A DNA stretch of 23,946 bases from Lentimicrobium sp. (GCA_022758945.1 JAEMQE010000025.1:1-23946); one strand, 5' to 3'. Counted from the stretch's first letter, positions 6,334-15,435 are shown. Notes: generated by a model from the letters alone, not told the origin. Numbers and translations: made by a program.

Positions 6334-7569
6334 TTACCACTCATTTACTTTATTGGCATCCATTTTTATAAAAATAAAGAGCAAAATAGTGAACCCCCAA
6401 AGTCCGGAACCTCCATAAGAAAAGAAAGGTAACGGTACGCCAATCGTTGGAAAAATTCCTAAAACCATTGCGATATTTACAAAGAAATGGATAAATAAAA
6501 CTCCTGCCACACAGTAGCCATAAACTCGGCTGAATTTTGTTTTTTGTCTTTCGGCGAGATAAATTATCCTGAGAAATAATCCCACGAACAAAGCTATTAC
6601 AACCATTGATCCTAAGAAACCCCATTCTTCTCCCACGGTTGTAAAGATATAATCGGTGTGTTGCTCGGGTACAAATCCTCCTTTGGTTTGCGTGCCTTCG
6701 AGAAATCCTTTTCCAAACCAGCCTCCGGATCCAATAGCAATTTCGGATTGATTGGTATTGTATCCAATGCCCTTCATGTCGACTGATTTACCTAATAATA
6801 TATTAAAACGATCTCGGTGATGTTGCTTAAATACGTGTGTAAAAACATAATTTACAGACAAGACAAACCCAGAAATCAAAACAAAAAGAATGCTGCTTAA
6901 AACTAAATTCCTATCGCCTAATCTTGACTTGAAATGGATAAATACAATCGTAACTAAAGCAAGAAGTATCACATATTGGGGTTCTAATACAAGCGTTAAT
7001 ACAAATAAAAGAATGGTAATAAATCCAGTCCACAGATACCAAGCAGGCAAGCCTTCGCGGTATAATACAATAATAAAAATACTGTAAATCAAGGCGCTTC
7101 CCGGATCGGGTTGAGGTAAAATTAGCATCACAGGCAAAAAGACAATGCCTAAGGCCTGAATTTGCCGATTGATATCTTTTAAATTGATTTGAGAATCACT
7201 TAAATATTTGGCTAATGCCAATGCTGTTGCTGCTTTAGCAAACTCAGAAGGTTGAATGGTGAAACTTCCAATACCATACCAGCAGCGTTGTCCAGCTATA
7301 GTTTTACCAAAAGCGAATAGTCCAACCAACGATAATAAGGAAATACCAAAAATTATACTGGCATATTTTTCATAGAATTTTCCGTCAACATAAAGGACAA
7401 TAAAAATTAACGGAACAGTTAAAATTATAAATATAAGCTGTTTATCAGCAATTCCTTCCATTGAAGATAAGGATGAGGAATAGATGTTTAACCAACCCAT
7501 TAGCACTAAAACTATATAGATAACGATACATATCCAGTCGATGTTGTTGGTTAAACTTTGATTTTTCAT
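6334..7569 (-). CDS. rodA: Rod shape-determining peptidoglycan glycosyltransferase RodA
   Basis: This SEDS-family polymerase (411 residues) links lipid II into glycan strands during cell elongation, together with a class B penicillin-binding protein. About ten hydrophobic segments span the protein. Family motifs include IQPSEFAK near residues 105-112, a RFNILLG stretch near 254-260 and PEQHTDYIF at about 301-309; Asp306 corresponds to the catalytic Asp of E. coli RodA (Asp262). The C-terminus has the expected PLPFFSYGGSG motif. It is the last gene of the mreB-mreC-mreD-mrdA-rodA cluster, 14 bases after the mrdA stop, so co-transcription with its partner PBP2 is very likely. Confidence 0.95.
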   Translation of the reverse strand: MKNQSLTNNIDWICIVIYIVLVLMGWLNIYSSSLSSMEGIADKQLIFIILTVPLIFIVLYVDGKFYEKYASIIFGISLLSLVGLFAFGKTIAGQRCWYGIGSFTIQPSEFAKAATALALAKYLSDSQINLKDINRQIQALGIVFLPVMLILPQPDPGSALIYSIFIIVLYREGLPAWYLWTGFITILLFVLTLVLEPQYVILLALVTIVFIHFKSRLGDRNLVLSSILFVLISGFVLSVNYVFTHVFKQHHRDRFNILLGKSVDMKGIGYNTNQSEIAIGSGGWFGKGFLEGTQTKGGFVPEQHTDYIFTTVGEEWGFLGSMVVIALFVGLFLRIIYLAERQKTKFSRVYGYCVAGVLFIHFFVNIAMVLGIFPTIGVPLPFFSYGGSGLWGFTILLFIFIKMDANKVNEW

Positions 7570-7583
7570 TTAAAATAAATCGA

Positions 7584-9515
7584 TTATAGTTGTTTAGTGG
7601 TATCTATTTTTATTTTTGGAACTATCATTTTACTTTTCAAAATAGAATCTCTCCTTTTCATTTCTAACTTAACAGCTTCTGATTGCCCACCTAATTTAGC
7701 ATATCGGTCTTGAAGACTTCTCTCTAGAGTTCTTTTTTCTAGGTCAGTTCTCGTTATTTTTCCTCTTAGGTATTTTTCTATCATTAAACTGGCAATTGGA
7801 CCTGCAATTGTTGCTCCAAATCCTCCGTTTTCAATCATAATAGCTATGGCAATTTTTGGATTATCTTTGGGTGCAAAAGCCACGAAAATGGAATGATCCT
7901 CTAGTTTTGTTCGTACGCCACCAATTTTAGCATAATTCTCAGCCGTTCCCGTTTTTCCACAAATATCAATACCTTCAACTCGAAGGGCACTAGCCGTTCC
8001 AAGATTGTAAACATCAAACAAACCGCTTATCATGGGCGCAAAATATTTTTTATCAATTGTGGTTACGTGTTTTGTCGTAAATTTAGGATCAATTTTTTCT
8101 CCCTTGATTTTTTTGATGATATGAGGCGTATAATAATAGCCTTCATTGGCGACAGTAGCCATCATATTTGCCAATTGAATTGGAGTCATTACAATTTCAC
8201 CTTGACCAATGGCATTTGAAATAATTGTTTTACCGCTATAACCCCAACCAGGATACATTTTTTTATATGTTTTTGAATTAGGTATCTTTCCTTTTTTACC
8301 TGTTGGCAAATCGTAGCCCATAAATTGTCCAAGTCCAAAACTTTTCACGTGATTACTCCAAACATCTACTGAATAGGGCGTACTTGCGTATTTTCCAATA
8401 ATCCGTAAATAAACATTAGCAAAATAAGTGTTACAAGAATTATATATTCCGTTATGTAATTGACGAGGGCCAGAATCATGGCATTTCATAAATCTTCCCG
8501 GTGCATAACTAAACCCGTGGTTACATACATAAGTAGTTTGCTCGTTAATTACTCCTTCTTGAAGACCAATTAAACCTGTTAGAATTTTAAATGGAGAACC
8601 AGGAGGATATTCAGCTAATAATCCTCTATCATAAAGAGGTTTTGCAATGGAATCTCGGTATAATAAGGTGTAATTTTTGGAACGTTGGCGACCTACTAAA
8701 ATTGCCGGGTCATAAGATGGTGCGGTTATAAGTGCTAATATTTCACCGGTTTTTGGTTCGATTGCTACAATTCCGCCTCTTTTATTAATCATTAATTCTT
8801 CACCATATTTCTGAAGTTCTGCATCAATAGTCAAATTGATATCTTCACCCTGAACGGCTATGGTGTCGTATTTTCCTTCTTTGAAAGAACCAATTTCACG
8901 GTTGTATTTGTCTTTTTGAAAATATTTCACACCTTTTATTCCGCGCAGAATATCTTCATAACTTTCTTCGACACCTTGTTTTCCTATTAAGTCTCCATTG
9001 TTATAGTATGGATTCTTTTCGACCAATTTATCGTTGACTTGTGTAATAAAACCAAAAACATTGGCTCCAAAATTGACTTGATAATCCCGAAGCGAACGTT
9101 TTTGAAAATAGAAACCCTCGAATTTTCGAATTTTTTCTTGGAATGCTGCAAACTCGCTTTTATTCAATTGCGCTAAAAAAACGGAAGGTAATCGTGGACT
9201 GTAAACTTTGGCTTTGGTTATTTTTTTTAAAAAATCATCTTTTGTAATGTCCAATAATTGGCAAAACTCCAAGGTATCCAAATTTTTTATATCTCTAGGA
9301 ATAACCATGATGTCATACGAAGGCTGGTTTGCAACCAATAACTTGCCGTTTCTGTCATAAATATAACCTCTTTCGGGATAGTCATATTGAATTTTTATGG
9401 CATTATTATCTGATTTTAATTTGAAAGAATCATTGATGACTTGTAGGTAGAAAAGGCGTAATACCAATAAAGACGCTGCAATAATAATTAGGGTAGGAAG
9501 CAACACTTTTCTCAT
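7584..9515 (-). CDS. mrdA: Penicillin-binding protein 2 (elongasome transpeptidase)
   Basis: This class B PBP cross-links peptidoglycan during lateral growth and activates RodA. The 643 residues comprise an N-terminal membrane anchor at about residues 5-26, the PBP dimerisation region to about 220 (start motif ERGYIYDRNGKLL near 48-60) and the transpeptidase domain. All three active-site motifs are present: SPFK at 307-310 (catalytic Ser307), SCN at 360-362 and KTG at 521-523. Cys331, Cys345 and His346 lie between the first two motifs; paired Cys/His residues are known in this region of several PBP2 proteins. The ATG at 9513-9515 overlaps the mreD stop in a 4-base ATGA, which indicates translational coupling. 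Confidence 0.95.
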   Translation of the reverse strand: MRKVLLPTLIIIAASLLVLRLFYLQVINDSFKLKSDNNAIKIQYDYPERGYIYDRNGKLLVANQPSYDIMVIPRDIKNLDTLEFCQLLDITKDDFLKKITKAKVYSPRLPSVFLAQLNKSEFAAFQEKIRKFEGFYFQKRSLRDYQVNFGANVFGFITQVNDKLVEKNPYYNNGDLIGKQGVEESYEDILRGIKGVKYFQKDKYNREIGSFKEGKYDTIAVQGEDINLTIDAELQKYGEELMINKRGGIVAIEPKTGEILALITAPSYDPAILVGRQRSKNYTLLYRDSIAKPLYDRGLLAEYPPGSPFKILTGLIGLQEGVINEQTTYVCNHGFSYAPGRFMKCHDSGPRQLHNGIYNSCNTYFANVYLRIIGKYASTPYSVDVWSNHVKSFGLGQFMGYDLPTGKKGKIPNSKTYKKMYPGWGYSGKTIISNAIGQGEIVMTPIQLANMMATVANEGYYYTPHIIKKIKGEKIDPKFTTKHVTTIDKKYFAPMISGLFDVYNLGTASALRVEGIDICGKTGTAENYAKIGGVRTKLEDHSIFVAFAPKDNPKIAIAIMIENGGFGATIAGPIASLMIEKYLRGKITRTDLEKRTLERSLQDRYAKLGGQSEAVKLEMKRRDSILKSKMIVPKIKIDTTKQL

Positions 9516-10018
9516 CTTTTATTCGGCTTAAAAAGATATATTATTATGATGCAGATAATAATTGTAAAGACAGTACTTAAAATGGTTCGAATTAAAATAT
9601 CTAGGATAAAACTGAATTTAAACGCTTCTAAAGTGAACAATATAAAATGATGAATTAATACCGACAACAATATAAACGAAAACCTTTCGGGAGTCACTAC
9701 ATCATTCAATTTAACGGTTTGGTATTCATAGCTAAGACCAAAAGAAAACTTAAATAAATAGGGTCTGTAATATGCTAAGATTACACAAGCTGCCGTGTGA
9801 ATTCCACCTGAATTACTGAACATATCCATAATTAATCCAAGGAAAAAACTGGCAATTAATAAACCTGATTTATTGCCGTTTACTGGATATAATATTATAA
9901 AAAGTATATAAGGGAATGGACTGATATAGCCCAAAAAGTTCATATTATTAAAAATAATAATTTGAACAGCCAAGAGCAGTATAAAACGAAAAATATTTGT
10001 GAATAAAGTACTATTCAT
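9512..10018 (-). CDS. mreD: Rod shape-determining protein MreD
   Basis: At 168 residues it is a typical MreD: a short integral membrane protein with about five hydrophobic segments and few charged residues. MreD connects MreC with the rest of the elongasome in the inner membrane. Sequence motifs in this family are weak, so the call rests on length, hydrophobicity and position between mreC and mrdA. A central GLIMDMFS segment at about residues 61-68 fits the conserved GLxxD region of the family. The start overlaps the mreC stop by 8 bases, and the stop overlaps the mrdA start by 4 bases. Confidence 0.92.
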   Translation of the reverse strand: MNSTLFTNIFRFILLLAVQIIIFNNMNFLGYISPFPYILFIILYPVNGNKSGLLIASFFLGLIMDMFSNSGGIHTAACVILAYYRPYLFKFSFGLSYEYQTVKLNDVVTPERFSFILLSVLIHHFILFTLEAFKFSFILDILIRTILSTVFTIIICIIIIYLFKPNKR

Positions 10019-10838
10019 CTTTTTTTTCCTTTTTTTCTAAATTGATAATTTCTTCGCGATTTTTACTTTTAAGAATATAAACGTGACCCAAACTTGTCAT
10101 ATCATTGAATAATTTAACCTGTATAGTATAATAATGGGTCTGATCGTCTATTTTTATTCTGTCAATTGTCCCAATATTAATATTTTCAGGAAATATGACT
10201 GATTGTCCACCAGTTACGATGGTATCTCCTTTGTGTATGGATGCTAATCTGGGAACATCTGTCAATTGTACAAAACCTGTGCTCTTTCCATCCCAACTCA
10301 AAGAACCAAAATGATTTGATTTTTTTAGTTTGGCGTTTATTTGAGATTTGACATTTAAAATGCTTATAACTGTCGAATAATTGTCAGAGGTGTTGTCAAT
10401 TATCCCTACAATTCCCAAACTATTAATTACACCCATATCTGGTTTAACCCCTTGAAGACTTCCTGAATTTAAGGTTAAATAGTTTTCGTGAGTGTTAAAA
10501 GTGTTGTGAATTACTTTTGAAACTATGATATCATCAGGATGAAGTCCTTTTATACTATCTAATTTTGGAATTGCAGTGGTGTCTTTGGCATTGAAAAGAA
10601 GGCTTCTCAACTTTGCATTTTCTTGGGCAAGAGCATCATTTTGGGTTCTTAAATTCAAATATTCATTAACATTATTGATTCTTTCATAGACTCCACCACT
10701 CAAAAAATTGGCAGAACTTATAATCTTGCTTCTGTGATAGGAGTGAGATTGAATAGAAAGAAATAGCGAAATGCCCAAAAGCAGCAAAAACAGCAATCTA
10801 TTACTGTTTTTATAAATAAAATTAAATATTTGCTGCAT
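10011..10838 (-). CDS. mreC: Rod shape-determining protein MreC
   Basis: MreC is the periplasmic scaffold that contacts PBP2 and promotes the active state of the elongation synthase. The 275 residues show a single membrane anchor at about 14-30, a coiled coil at about 51-81 (pattern NDALAQENAKLRSLL at its end) and a beta-rich domain with the conserved GVKPDMGVIN segment. The C-terminal tail is strongly charged (KKEKKDE). The gene starts 58 bases after the mreB stop and runs into mreD with an 8-base overlap. Confidence 0.94.
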   Translation of the reverse strand: MQQIFNFIYKNSNRLLFLLLLGISLFLSIQSHSYHRSKIISSANFLSGGVYERINNVNEYLNLRTQNDALAQENAKLRSLLFNAKDTTAIPKLDSIKGLHPDDIIVSKVIHNTFNTHENYLTLNSGSLQGVKPDMGVINSLGIVGIIDNTSDNYSTVISILNVKSQINAKLKKSNHFGSLSWDGKSTGFVQLTDVPRLASIHKGDTIVTGGQSVIFPENINIGTIDRIKIDDQTHYYTIQVKLFNDMTSLGHVYILKSKNREEIINLEKKEKKDE

Positions 10839-10896
10839 TTCTTAGCTGTATAATGTTTGTTGAAATTTTAAACTCGTCACCCTAAACTAAACATTT

Positions 10897-11925
10897 TTAT
10901 TTAATCAAAACACTTTTAAATCTAGCAAGATTTTTCAGCGCCATTCCTGTTCCTCGAACCACAGCTCTCAAAGGATCTTCGGCAATATAAACAGGTAAAT
11001 CTGTTTTTTGTGAAATTCTTTTGTCAAGACCTCTCAACATTGATCCACCGCCGGCAAGATAAATTCCTGTATTGTAAATATCCGCAGCTAATTCTGGTGG
11101 TGTTTGAGATAAAGTTTCCATAACTGCATCTTCAACTCGTTGAATCGATTTGTCTAATGCCTTAGCAATTTCTCGGTAAGAAACCGATACTTGTTTTGGT
11201 TTTCCAGTAAGTAAATCTCTACCTTGAACCGACATATCTTCTGGAGGAGTTTCTAAATCTTCGATCGCGGCTCCAACTTGAATTTTTATTTTTTCGGCAG
11301 TACTTTCTCCAACAAAAAGGTTGTGTTGAGTACGCATATAATATACGATGTCATTGGTGAAAACATCACCCGCAATTTTAACCGATTTGTCGCAAACAAT
11401 TCCGCCTAAAGCGATTACTGCAATTTCTGTTGTTCCACCACCGATATCTACAATCATGTTTCCTTTAGGTTGCATAATGTCAATTCCAATACCAATAGCG
11501 GCTGCCATAGGTTCGTGTATCAAATAAACTTCTTTACCATTTACTCTTTCACAAGATTCTTTAACCGCTCTCATTTCCACTTCAGTAATTCCGGAAGGAA
11601 TACAAACGACCATTCTCAATGCTGGAGTAAACATTCTTTTCTTCAAAGCAGGGATGCTTTTTATAAGCATGCTTATCATTTTTTCTGAGGCATCAAAATC
11701 AGCAATTACGCCATCTTTCAAAGGTCGTATCGTTTTAATGTTTTCATGAGTTTTCCCTTGCATCATGTTGGCTTCTTTACCAACAGCAATGATTTTTCCA
11801 GATACTCTGTCGCGAGCAACTATCGAAGGGCTATCAATAACGACTTTATCATTGTGAATGATTAAAGTGTTTGCGGTACCAAGGTCTATCGCAATATCCT
11901 CGGTCATGAAATCAAAAAATCCCAT
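10897..11925 (-). CDS. mreB: Actin-like rod shape-determining protein MreB
   Basis: MreB forms membrane-associated filaments that position the lateral wall synthesis machinery. The 342 residues include the actin-family motifs: phosphate-1 loop DLGTANT at residues 14-20, phosphate-2 loop DIGGGTTE at 160-167 and the adenosine motif GGGSMLRGL near the C-terminus. The loop before the second nucleotide motif reads IHEPMAAAIG, where many proteobacterial MreBs have IEEPMAAAIG; I take this as a lineage variant. The N-terminus MGFFDFMTEDI is hydrophobic and suited to membrane contact. It follows purH on the same strand by 54 bases and leads the morphogenesis cluster. Confidence 0.97.
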   Translation of the reverse strand: MGFFDFMTEDIAIDLGTANTLIIHNDKVVIDSPSIVARDRVSGKIIAVGKEANMMQGKTHENIKTIRPLKDGVIADFDASEKMISMLIKSIPALKKRMFTPALRMVVCIPSGITEVEMRAVKESCERVNGKEVYLIHEPMAAAIGIGIDIMQPKGNMIVDIGGGTTEIAVIALGGIVCDKSVKIAGDVFTNDIVYYMRTQHNLFVGESTAEKIKIQVGAAIEDLETPPEDMSVQGRDLLTGKPKQVSVSYREIAKALDKSIQRVEDAVMETLSQTPPELAADIYNTGIYLAGGGSMLRGLDKRISQKTDLPVYIAEDPLRAVVRGTGMALKNLARFKSVLIK

Positions 11926-11965
11926 AAGTTTAATAGGGTATAAAAAGTTATAAAAAAATAATGTA

Positions 11966-11973
11966 CAAAGCTA
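11966..11973 (-). promoter_or_regulatory. Possible -7 element (TAGCTTTG) for mreB
   Basis: On the minus strand TAGCTTTG matches the TAnnTTTG consensus in the short purH-mreB gap, 40 bases before the mreB ATG. No TTTG -33 element at proper spacing is visible, partly because that position would fall inside the end of purH. It would let the morphogenesis genes be transcribed without purH. Confidence 0.4.
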
Positions 11974-11979
11974 AACAAA

Positions 11980-13533
11980 TTAATGTTTAAAATGACGTGT
12001 TCCTGTAAATACCATTGCAAGTTTATTTTCATTGCAATAATCAATACTTAATTGGTCTTTTATCGATCCTCCAGGTTGAATTACGGCTGTTATTCCAGCG
12101 TTCTTGGCAATTTCTACACAATCTGGGAAAGGGAAAAAAGCATCACTTGCCATAGAAGCTCCTTTTAGACTAAATCCAAAAGTTTTCGCTTTTTCAATGG
12201 CTTGCAGCAAGGCATCCACTCTTGATGTTTGACCTGTTCCTGAAGAAATCAATGTTCCGTTTTTTGCAAATACAATCGTGTTTGATTTTGTGTTTTTACA
12301 CACTTTAGAAGCAAATATTAAATCATTTATTTCTTGTTCTGTAGGAGCTGTTACTGTAACGGTTTTTAAGTCCTCTTTAGTATCAGTGATGTTGTTTCTT
12401 TCTTGAACTAAAATTCCGTTTAGGCAAGTTCTCACTTGTTTTTGAGGTAATTCTACTTCGTTTTGAATTAAGATAATTCTGTTTTTCTTTTCTTGTAAAA
12501 TGGCAATTGCAGCTTCGTCATAACTTGGAGCAATGACAACTTCGCAAAATAACTTATTGATTTCTGTTGCAGTGGCTACATCTATTTTTGTATTTGCAAT
12601 CAAAACACCTCCAAAAGCAGAAGTGGTATCGCAAGCTAAAGCTACATTATAAGCTTCGCTAATGGTTGGTCTTGTTGCCAATCCGCAAGCGTTATTGTGT
12701 TTCAAGATAGCGAAAGTTGGCCCGTCATTTTTGAATTCATTTATCAAATTTACTGCTGCATCAACATCCAATAAATTATTATAAGACAATTCTTTTCCGT
12801 GAACTTTTTTAAACATAGCGTCAAAATCGCCAAAGAAGAATCCTTTTTGATGTGGATTTTCGCCATATCTCAAGATTTGCCCTTTTTCAATACTGGTTTT
12901 AAAAATAGTTTGCTTCGCCTGTTCGCTGCCGCTCGAGTCGTCCGTATTAAAATAGTTGAAAATTGCTGTATCATAATGAGAAGAAACGTGGAATGCTTTT
13001 GTAGCAAACATTTTTCTATCTTCTAATGTTGTAGCGCCATTTTGATTGCTAATTAAATCCAAAAGCAAAGGATATTCCGCAACCGAAGGAATGATTACAG
13101 TATCCTTGAAATTTTTTGCAGCAGCACGAATCAACGAGATACCACCAATATCTATTTTTTCGATAATGGCTGACTCGCCGGCTCCGGAAGCAACTGTTTT
13201 TTCAAATGGATACAAGTCAACAATCACCAAATCAATTTGAGGAATATCGTATTCCTTCATTTGTTGCACATCGCTTTCGTTGTCTTGACGATTCAAGATT
13301 CCTCCAAAAACTTTTGGATGTAACGTTTTTACTCTTCCTCCAAGAATGGACGGATAAGAAGTAACATCTTCTACGGGAACTACTGGAATACCTAGGTTTT
13401 TGATAAATTCTTCAGTTCCTCCAGTGGAGTAAAAGATTACATTTTGCTCGTGTAATTTTTTTATAATGGGTTCCAGACCCTCTTTTGAAAAGACAGAAAT
13501 TAATGCAGATTGGATTGTCTTTGTGGTGTTCAT
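11980..13533 (-). CDS. purH: Bifunctional AICAR transformylase / IMP cyclohydrolase PurH
   Basis: PurH catalyses the last two steps of de novo IMP synthesis: formylation of AICAR with 10-formyl-THF, then ring closure. With the ATG at 13531-13533 it has 517 residues (first residues MNTTKTIQSALISVF). The frame stays open 18 codons further upstream, but those residues do not look like the family N-terminus and overlap the promoter. The N-terminal cyclohydrolase domain shows STGGTEEF and GGRVKTLHPKVFGG. The transformylase domain shows the catalytic KHNNACG (family KHxNPCG), SDAFFPFPD and the terminal TGTRHFKH. Bacteroidota commonly have purH directly before mreB, as here, which may couple shape genes to purine synthesis. 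Confidence 0.95.
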   Translation of the reverse strand: MNTTKTIQSALISVFSKEGLEPIIKKLHEQNVIFYSTGGTEEFIKNLGIPVVPVEDVTSYPSILGGRVKTLHPKVFGGILNRQDNESDVQQMKEYDIPQIDLVIVDLYPFEKTVASGAGESAIIEKIDIGGISLIRAAAKNFKDTVIIPSVAEYPLLLDLISNQNGATTLEDRKMFATKAFHVSSHYDTAIFNYFNTDDSSGSEQAKQTIFKTSIEKGQILRYGENPHQKGFFFGDFDAMFKKVHGKELSYNNLLDVDAAVNLINEFKNDGPTFAILKHNNACGLATRPTISEAYNVALACDTTSAFGGVLIANTKIDVATATEINKLFCEVVIAPSYDEAAIAILQEKKNRIILIQNEVELPQKQVRTCLNGILVQERNNITDTKEDLKTVTVTAPTEQEINDLIFASKVCKNTKSNTIVFAKNGTLISSGTGQTSRVDALLQAIEKAKTFGFSLKGASMASDAFFPFPDCVEIAKNAGITAVIQPGGSIKDQLSIDYCNENKLAMVFTGTRHFKH

Positions 13534-13556
13534 TGTGTAGTTAGAATTTTGTGGTG

Positions 13557-13588
13557 CAAAAGTAGTTTTTTTGATTTTAAAATTCAAA
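13557..13588 (-). promoter_or_regulatory. Bacteroidota-type promoter of purH
   Basis: On the minus strand TTTG (13588-13585) is followed after 20 bases by TACTTTTG (13564-13557), fitting the TTTG/TAnnTTTG consensus of the primary sigma factor in this phylum. The -7 element ends 23 bases before the purH ATG at 13533. It supports starting purH at 13533 rather than at the longer frame. Confidence 0.6.
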
Positions 13589-13697
13589 TGTATTTGTGTA
13601 ACAATATTTTAAAAACAACTACCAATGGGTTAGTGAATTTTCATTAGGTTTATGAATAAAATTTTTGGAAATTTACAATAACACAAAAGACCGTTTT

Positions 13698-14951
13698 ATG
13701 CTAGTTTATTTCCGACTATTATCAGAGAGTTTCCGTTTCGCAATGAATGCTTTACGAAATAATAAACTGCGAACACTTTTGTCTTTACTTGGCGTTACCA
13801 TTGGGATTTTTTCGATTATTGCTGTGCTTGCCGCCGTAGATTCTTTGGATAGAAAAATCACAAAAGATTTGAGTTCTTTAGATAAAAACACCATTTATTT
13901 AATGAAAATGTCGTTTGGTCCTTCGGAAATTCCACAATGGAAAAGAGAGCAATTCCCCAATGTAAAATATGATGAATACCTCTATTTGAAAGGGGCGATG
14001 ACCAACACAGATCAATTGGGATACCAAATATTTACTAAAAGAGAATCCATTAAATACGAATCAAATACGGTTACAGATGTGAATATCGTTCCGGTTTCTC
14101 ATGAGTTTATAGAAATACAAGGATTGGAATTTGACGAAGGAAGATTTTACAATGAATCTGAAGCTAATTCTGCTGCTCCGGTTGTGGTTATTGGATATGA
14201 AATTGCAAAGTCATTGTTTGATGATGCAGAACCTATTGGCAAAAAGATACGTTTGTACGGTCAACGGTTTACGGTTATTGGGGTTTTGAAAAAGAAAGGA
14301 AGCGGTTTGTCTTTTGGAAACAACAATGATACTTCGGCTTTTATTCCTGTCAATTTTGCCAGACAACGGTTTGGAGATAATAATACTTCAGTAATAAATG
14401 TCATCATTATTAAACCCAAAGCAGGTGTCGATATGGAAGCTTATAAAGCTGAAATCTCTCAAAAACTGAGAGCTTTTCGTGGTTTGAAAGCAGGTGAAAT
14501 TGATAATTTCTTTATAAATGTGTTCTCAGGATTCACGGATTTTATCGACGGGATTATTTCCAAAATGAATGTTGTTGGTTGGATAATCAGTGGATTTTCC
14601 TTGCTTGTGGGAGGTTTTGGTATTGCCAATATTATGTTTGTTTCCGTAAAAGAAAGAACAAATCTCATAGGAATTCAAAAATCGTTGGGAGCCAAAAATA
14701 GATTTATTTTGTTCCAATTTCTGTTTGAAGCGATAATACTTTCTGTAATTGGTGGAATTATTGGCTTGTTTATGGTTTGGATAATCGCCATGATTTTGAC
14801 CAAAGCCTTGGATTTTGAATTCGTTTTGGGAATGGGTAATATTCTTTTAGGAACTGGATTGGCTGCAATAATTGGGTTGATTTCAGGAATTTTGCCTGCA
14901 ATTTCTGCTTCAAAATTAGATCCTGTGGAAGCGATTAGAACTGGGATGTAA
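13698..14951 (+). CDS. MacB/FtsX-type ABC transporter permease
   Basis: With the ATG at 13698 the protein has 417 residues. It has the MacB permease architecture: an N-terminal cytoplasmic helix (NALRNNKLRTLLSLLG), a first membrane helix at about residues 33-50, a large periplasmic domain of about 230 residues, and three C-terminal helices within the FtsX domain. The C-terminal domain carries KERTNLIGIQKSLGAKN and PAISASKLDPVEAIR, both typical of this family. Such permeases pair with an ATPase to drive mechanotransmission, lipoprotein release or efflux. No ATPase gene is next to it, so its partner must be encoded elsewhere. The frame extends to a TTG at 13665, but the ATG is preferred. It is divergent from purH. 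Confidence 0.88.
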   Translation: MLVYFRLLSESFRFAMNALRNNKLRTLLSLLGVTIGIFSIIAVLAAVDSLDRKITKDLSSLDKNTIYLMKMSFGPSEIPQWKREQFPNVKYDEYLYLKGAMTNTDQLGYQIFTKRESIKYESNTVTDVNIVPVSHEFIEIQGLEFDEGRFYNESEANSAAPVVVIGYEIAKSLFDDAEPIGKKIRLYGQRFTVIGVLKKKGSGLSFGNNNDTSAFIPVNFARQRFGDNNTSVINVIIIKPKAGVDMEAYKAEISQKLRAFRGLKAGEIDNFFINVFSGFTDFIDGIISKMNVVGWIISGFSLLVGGFGIANIMFVSVKERTNLIGIQKSLGAKNRFILFQFLFEAIILSVIGGIIGLFMVWIIAMILTKALDFEFVLGMGNILLGTGLAAIIGLISGILPAISASKLDPVEAIRTGM

Positions 14952-14954
14952 GGA

Positions 14955-14988
14955 AGTGTTCAGTGTTCAGTTTTTGAGTGTTCAGTTG
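14955..14988 (+). repeat. CAGTGTT heptad repeat (short copy)
   Basis: GTGTTCAGTGTTCAG has CAG at 14961 and 14968, and a further GTGTTCAG follows at 14978-14985. It begins a few bases after the permease stop and resembles the larger array at 20916-21060. Confidence 0.6.
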
Positions 14989-15018
14989 ACCAAAGTTTTG
15001 AAATAAAATGATTGAAAT

Positions 15019-15435
15019 ATGACAGAAAGCAATAAGTATTTTATTGAAATATGTAAAAATTCGTTTGGTTATATTTTATTTCCCAACATTTTATTTTTGA
15101 TGCTGTCTTTTTTAAAAATTGAAATAGTGTCTTCATTTTCAATGATTTATTCTGCAATATTCTTGCCTTTGCTTTTAAATTATTCAATCAGTCAAATAAA
15201 CAGTCGATTTGGTAAAGATTGGTGGTACATAAATTACATTTTAATTTGTGTCTCAATTGTTTTATCAGTCTTTTTTAATTTTCTTATTTGGGGATTTGTA
15301 AATTTATTTTATAAAGAATTTTGGAATATATTTAACGTTGACAATGGAACTTGGATGATTGTAAATCTTCAATTAATGGTGGGTTGTGGAATAACTTTTT
15401 TGGCTTGGATGAGACATATGATAATAACAAGCTAA
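15019..15435 (+). CDS. Predicted four-helix membrane protein, unrecognised
   Basis: The protein has 138 residues, with hydrophobic segments at about 15-32, 36-53, 68-92 and 108-131. Between them lie short polar links, one with NSRFGKDWW. No known family is recognised. Base use is clearly more A/T-rich than in neighbouring genes (runs of TTT and AAA codons). The gene lies between two intergenic repeats, the CAGTGTT array at 14955-14988 and the GTG-type repeat after 15500, and converges with accD. These facts fit a recently acquired or fast-evolving accessory gene. The ATG at 15019 is the only sensible start. Confidence 0.6.
   Translation: MTESNKYFIEICKNSFGYILFPNILFLMLSFLKIEIVSSFSMIYSAIFLPLLLNYSISQINSRFGKDWWYINYILICVSIVLSVFFNFLIWGFVNLFYKEFWNIFNVDNGTWMIVNLQLMVGCGITFLAWMRHMIITS

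Noticed and set aside
6350..6625. A 91-codon frame overlapping rodA on the same strand
   Set aside because: It is a shifted frame within the RodA C-terminus, where membrane helices give long open frames.
13665..13697. TTG start 11 codons upstream of the permease ATG
   Set aside because: The added residues are polar and not seen in the family N-terminus; the ATG at 13698 directly precedes the conserved helix.
13534..13697. Riboswitch in the purH leader
   Set aside because: The leader from the likely promoter to the ATG is only about 15-25 bases, too short for a purine or PRPP riboswitch.
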